Below are positions 8,044 to 13,089 of a stretch of 13,089 nt of DNA, in pieces. Where the stretch lies: NCBI GenBank assembly GCA_009733775.1, contig WOGZ01000591.1, positions 1 through 13,089 of the forward strand, in the 5' to 3' direction. The translations under genes and the position numbers were made by a program. Positions within the stretch are counted from its first letter, which is position 1, and the number at the start of each line of letters is the position of its first letter. The notes under the pieces are model-generated. The model ran no database searches. It was not told the DNA's origin and saw only the letters and a list, made by a program, of their open reading frames with translations. The stretch is from Alectoria sarmentosa (Eukaryota > Ascomycota > Lecanoromycetes > Lecanorales > Parmeliaceae).

Positions 8044-8132
8044 ATATCGTCGTCGATAGCCTTGCTTTTATTAGTCTTTTTCTTTTATATTTTATTATTT
8101 TATATCGTCGACGATAGTCTCGCTATCGTTAG
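8044..8132. repeat. Near-identical 31-bp direct repeat pair, 58 bp apart
   Basis: The copies are 8044-8074 and 8102-8132. Both begin ATATCGTCG, continue with a GATAG core and end in TTAG; most differences are single-base substitutions in the second half. They may be a remnant of tandem repeats in the original element. They stand out because the GTCG-rich core is unusually GC-rich for this block. Confidence 0.55.
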
Positions 8133-9810
8133 CATATATTTTACGTTTTTTTTAAAACTTACGATTGTTATAAATTATGATTTTATAATATTTCGTTTTT
8201 TTTATAATCTTTTTAAAATTATAAATTTATATTATATATAAAAGAATTTTAAATTAAAAAATAATATTAATATTAAATAGAAAAGATAATCGAATTTTGT
8301 TTTTAAAGTCGTAATTTAATATAAAAGAATTATTATTTAATAAATTATTATTATCGCTTTCGTTTATAATGCTTATAAAAAAAACTCGATTTTAAAACTC
8401 GAATGTTATAAAATTAAAATCATTATTATTATTAAGGTATTTAACGTTCAATTTAATAAATAAAATTATATCGTCGATATAATCGAAATTGTTAATATTG
8501 CGTTTATAAAACGTATTTTTATTTTTATTTATAATATTTACTCGAAATTTTACATATTTAATTCATTTTTGAAAATGTATATCGCTTCATTTATTTATAT
8601 TTATTAATTTTTAATCGTTAAAATACTATTCGAACGCTACGCTATTAAGTGTAAAAAATAAATAAATAAAAAATTAATCGACGAAGTGAATTATTCAACA
8701 TATTAATATTAATGTTATTTTATATAATAATAAAATTTAATAACTCGTTTCGCATCGTAATATAAATAATTTATTATTAAATATTTAAAGCTTTATTATT
8801 AAATAATTTCGAATAAGATTTATATTATATTTAATAATTTTATAATTCAAAAAACGTAAATATATTAAAAAAACGTTAATATAATCGCTTTATTATAACG
8901 TAAAAATAATTATTTTATTAAATTAAAATGTTCGAATTGAAGTATAAACGACGTTTTTCAATTAAAGAATTGAAAATAATAACAATAATAAAGATATCTT
9001 AATCGTAAAGCTTTTATTATAAAACGTATTATTTACGTCGCTAAGTAAACGCAGATAATTAAATATATATAAAAAACGTAATATTATTATTGAGTTTAAT
9101 GATTAAATTGTATAATAAAATCAATTTTTAAAAGTTAAAAGAAAACTTCAAGGTATATTAAATAAATATATGTTTATTAAACATTTTTATCAGCGAGATA
9201 ATTACGAAGTTAATTTAATTAAACTTAAATTTTATAAATTTTATAAAATCTTATAAAAGATAACGTTACGATAACGCATAATGTATATAAAACGTATATA
9301 ATTATTCGATTTAACAATTATCTTTCTTTTTAAATCTTAATTCTTAAATATTTATATTAAAAAAAGTATCTTATATAATGTTTATTAAAAAAACCTTTAA
9401 ATATTATAAAAGAAATAAGAGAAAAAATTATTATAACGTTATCGTTTTTACGACGCAACATTGCAATTCGTAATAAAATAATCTTTTAACGTTAAATAAT
9501 AATAATAATTATGTTATATTATTAACTTTATAACATTCTTTTAAAATATTAAATTATAAACATTTTCAATAAAGTGATATAATTAATAAAAAATTATTTT
9601 TATTATGTGCACTCGCTTATTTAATCTTTAATAACGATATTTTAAATATAACGATTTTATTTTTTTCACATTAGAAAATAATAATAAAGTTGAAAAGCGA
9701 TATGTTTTATAAATATTATAATAACAATATAAACTTATTAACCTTGCTAAAACGCGCGTTATTATTCGATATTCGTTTATTATCGCATCGCGACGTTAAA
9801 TTATATATAA

Positions 9811-9872
9811 TTTTTTTTTTCTTTTATTTTTTTTTCTTTATAATTCTTTTTATTTTATTTATAAATATTTAA
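9811..9872. repeat. Poly-T-rich tract
   Basis: A run of ten T at 9811 is followed by further T runs broken by single C or A bases to about 9870. It could be the reverse complement of a retroelement poly(A) tail, but in DNA of this composition chance is equally likely. Confidence 0.5.
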
Positions 9873-10037
9873 TTTAATTATACAATAATGATAACATTAT
9901 AATTAATTTCGTATATAATTTTCTCGTTATAATATAAGTTTAAAATTATTATAAATATCGTAATTTTATCGTTTACGTTTAATAATTTCGTTAACACGTT
10001 TTATAAACATTTTATATAATAAAATAATAGCATTAGC

Positions 10038-10084
10038 ATTAATAATAATAAAGTTATTATTATTATTAACATTATTAATAATAA
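10038..10084. repeat. Imperfect AAT/ATT trinucleotide inverted repeat
   Basis: Blocks of AAT units and ATT units alternate (AATAATAATA, then TTATTATTATTATTA, then ATTATTAATAATAA), able to fold back as an AT-only hairpin. Probably simple-sequence expansion in AT-rich DNA rather than a functional site. Confidence 0.5.
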
Positions 10085-13000
10085 GTTTATTGTCGTTCAA
10101 TAATCGTAGTTATTAATTATCGATTATTTCATTTTATTATCGTTTAATAATCGACATTTTTAATAATTAATAATAATCGATTTATTATATAAAACTTGTT
10201 TTTATAAAAAAAACGATTTTTATATTCGCGATGAATTTTTATTTTATATTAAATGTAAGATAAATAAATGTAACATTAATTATTATATTAAGATTTTATT
10301 TATTTATTAAAATGAAATGCGAAGAAATTTGCGACGTGTTTAACGTTATAATTTGACATTTAATCTTATTCGCGCACGGGCGCATATCGATAAAAGAATT
10401 ATTCAATAACGTAAGTGATAAAAGCGCACGATAACGATAATTTTAATTGTTTTTATCATTATTATTAATTTATAACGTGAATTTAACGTGATAAATAAAC
10501 GCATTAACGAATTAAAAAATATAAACACGCTTTTAAAATAAAAGTTTAATAATTTATATAAATTTGAAAAAAAATTAACGAATAACGATAAATCTTTTTC
10601 GAAGAGTTTAAAATTAAATGTTATTTTAACGAATAATTTTATAAATAATAATAACGTTACGTCATCGACTTTTTTTAAAAAATTCGTTTTTAATTTAATG
10701 TTCGATCGCGAGATTTATAATATCGAAAAGACGTGATAAAATTAAATAACGATTTGTTTTTATAATAACGTTAATATAAAAAGCTTAAAATAATTTTTTC
10801 AATAACATTTTTAAATATTTTTTTTAAGAATTATGTTTATAATAATAACACATATTTTAATATAACGCATTTTCGTTTTAACATTTTATAATTTAAATAA
10901 TAAATAATAATATCATTTTTTAACGCATATATTTATCGTAATAAAAGTTTAAAAATGCGCTCGTAGTAAAAATATCGCTTTTAAACATTATAATCTTCGA
11001 TAAGCATTTAAGTTTTATAACGTCGCTTTCGTTTATTACGCGATAATGCTTTATATAATTAATTAAGCTTTTTAAAATCGAACTTTTTATTTTTATAATT
11101 TTCGTTTATTATTTAATTATTTATTAAAAACATTAATTAAATCGTTAATATTTAAAATATTTTCGTTTAATATTCATTAATTATATTTATCGTTTTAATT
11201 AATTTATTTAATTTTACATTAAACGTCTTTTTTGTTTTTATTTTTATTAATAATTATTTCGATTTTTCACATTTCATCGTTATCGATAAAATTAAAAACT
11301 TATATAAATAAAACATTTATTTCATTCGCGCTTTCGCGATGATAATAAAATTCAAATAACGATATATGAATTTTTTTATAAACTTTATAAAAAAAAGACA
11401 ATAGCAATTAATACGTTTACGCGTTTATTTTATTCGTGATTCGAAATTTTTTTATAAATTTATGAAATAACTTTTTATTTAAGCGTTTTTATTTAAGATT
11501 TTTGATTGTTAACATTATTAAATCGTTTATTTTATAATATTAAAATTAATGCGATTTATTATATTATTTGATTTAAATTACGATAACGTTTCGAAGACGA
11601 TTCGTAATTTCGTCTCGTAATGTTTTTAATCTTTTTATTTTATTATTTATAATTGATATTTTTTTTAACGAAATCGTTTTCGATTTCTCATCGAATTTTA
11701 AAATGATAATCATATATTAAAAAAAACGATGTCGTTTCGATAAAAAAATGTTAATTGTTTATATATATAAATTTTATTATAAGTAGCAATTTGATTTAAT
11801 TCATTTATTTATTACTAATAAATATATATAAAAAGTATTTTAACATTTAATTTTATCGCTTAATACATATATCGATTTAAAAATGAAAAACGATATTTAA
11901 AAGTCGCTTAATTTTGAAATGAAAATAAATAATAAATTGAAAGTAATTAATAAACATAAAATCTCGATCGTTAATGATATCGTTTAATATATTATAACGA
12001 TATATTATTTCGTTATAAAACACTTTCGTTAACGTAATAATATCGATTATAATTTTCATAAATAAATATTTAATTATCTTCGTGAATCGATTTATTATTA
12101 TTAAAATAGTATTATATATAACGCTTTTAAATTTACTTGATAATAAATTTATAATGAAATTTATAATTATTTTTTTTATAATTTCGTGATAATGAAAAGT
12201 AAATTAAGTTTATTATACGATTAATATCGCGACGATTTCGTTCGTTAACATATAATATAAGTTTTTATATATTTTATAATCTTTTTTAAAGAATCGTTTT
12301 AATAATATTTTCGAATAAAAAGTTTATACGTCTTTATAACGTTAAAATATTTAAATAATAAATTATTATAATAATAATTTTAATAACATTATTTTTAAAA
12401 ATACAAAATCGATTATTATATCGTAGCAATTTTTTAAAATTAAAAGTTTATTTTTTATTACGTTTATAACGTCGTTTTGATAACGTATTGAAATTAATAT
12501 AAAATAAACGCATTTAATTATTATGAGATTATAATTCTCGAATTAATTTTTTTATTAATTAATGCGATTTTTTATACGCAATTTTAAATGCGACTTTGAT
12601 TTTTCTTTTTAAAATAATTATTTAAACATTTATAATTTAAAATGTAGACATCATTATAACGATTATTTTTTTATTTTTTTATAATAATTCTTCGTTAATT
12701 TAAAGCGCAAACTTATTTTAAAATATCGATAATAATTTAATATTTAATAACGATACTCTTTTATAATCAAAACGTTACGATAACGCATTAATAAAATTGA
12801 ATTTTTCAATTCGATAAAAAATCTTAAAGTTATAAATAATTAATTTTAAAATTTATCGAGCTTATTTAAAATTAAGCTTTTTTTATTTAAAAAATCTTTT
12901 AAAATTATTATAATCGATTTAAATCTTGATGCAATAATTATTGTTTTTTAAATAATATTATTATTATTTTATTATCGTTATAATAACGAGTAATTTTTGA

Positions 13001-13089
13001 TCATAAATTTTATAATTTTATTTAATAAAAATAATTTTTCGAGATTAAAAGATAATGAAACGTTAATGTTTATATTTATTTTATTAAAT

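Larger units (their letters stand above)
7894..13089. other. AT-rich, hypermutated block without genes, probably transposon-derived
   Basis: Composition changes abruptly at the pseudogene stop codon and stays extremely AT-rich to the window end. Hand counts over 9001-9300 give 23 C and 29 G (17% GC), with 12 of 23 C in CpG, 6 in CpA, 5 in CpT and none in CpC. CpG expected from base content is about 2.2, so CpG is about five-fold over-represented. This is what remains if cytosines outside CpG were converted to T on both strands, a RIP-like process. ORFs at 8011-8241, 9690-9872 and 11877-12059 are Ile/Phe/Tyr/Asn-rich composition artefacts. No LTRs, terminal inverted repeats, RNA genes or protein motifs are recognisable. 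Mitochondrial origin is unlikely: there are no tRNA or respiratory gene motifs, and the block adjoins nuclear-type genes. Confidence 0.8.

Noticed and set aside
8011..8241. 76-codon hydrophobic ORF in the AT-rich block
   Set aside because: Its Ile/Phe/Tyr/Leu content follows from AT-rich triplets, with no motif; the same applies to ORFs at 9690-9872 and 11877-12059.
12795..12811. Perfect 7-bp inverted repeat with a 3-base T loop (AATTGAA/TTCAATT)
   Set aside because: A short AT-only hairpin is expected by chance in DNA of this composition, with no gene next to it to terminate.
7894..13089. AT-rich block as inserted mitochondrial DNA
   Set aside because: No tRNA, rRNA or respiratory-chain coding motifs were seen, and the strong CpG excess fits RIP-like mutation of nuclear repeats better.

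Overview
The window looks like nuclear DNA of a filamentous ascomycete (Pezizomycotina); the class cannot be fixed by eye. Supporting signs are short GT-AG introns with fungal GTAAGT/GTACGT-type donors and CTGAC-like branch sites, a secreted Thr/Ser-rich protein, and relics of protein families expanded in these fungi: SAT4/PTH11-type fungal rhodopsin-domain protein, MCT-type permease, OrsD-like zinc domain and C6-type regulator. The DNA falls into two compartments that meet abruptly near 7.9 kb: a mixed-composition left part of 7.9 kb and a right part of 5.2 kb that is about 17% GC where counted by hand.

Layout. 1-855: no recognisable gene. 856-1149: a minisatellite of 18- and 22-bp units. 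1150 to about 1430 (+): relic of an MCT-family MFS permease, starting at the last repeat unit. About 1385-1854 (-): C-terminal relic of a fungal rhodopsin-domain protein, frameshifted and convergent with the permease relic. 2061-2190: a pentanucleotide microsatellite. 2468-5016 (-): the only gene that appears intact, an 11-exon model for a 448-residue secreted Thr/Ser-rich protein with a Cys-containing C-terminal domain. 5017-6430: largely featureless. 6762-7893 (+): a decayed gene in which an OrsD-like (DUF3505) domain is followed, in the same frame across a well-formed 54-bp intron, by the middle domain of a C6-type fungal transcription factor. 7894-13089: AT-rich DNA without a credible gene, in which the remaining cytosines lie mostly in CpG.

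The genes do not form a pathway. The picture is a gene-poor accessory region: one apparently live cell-surface or secreted protein gene, three decayed genes, two tandem repeats and a block of hypermutated, probably transposon-derived DNA. The most interesting points are the CpG-sparing mutation pattern, the OrsD/transcription-factor chimera, and the string of frame-symmetric small exons that builds the Thr-rich stalk. All splice sites and family assignments were made by eye, without searches.
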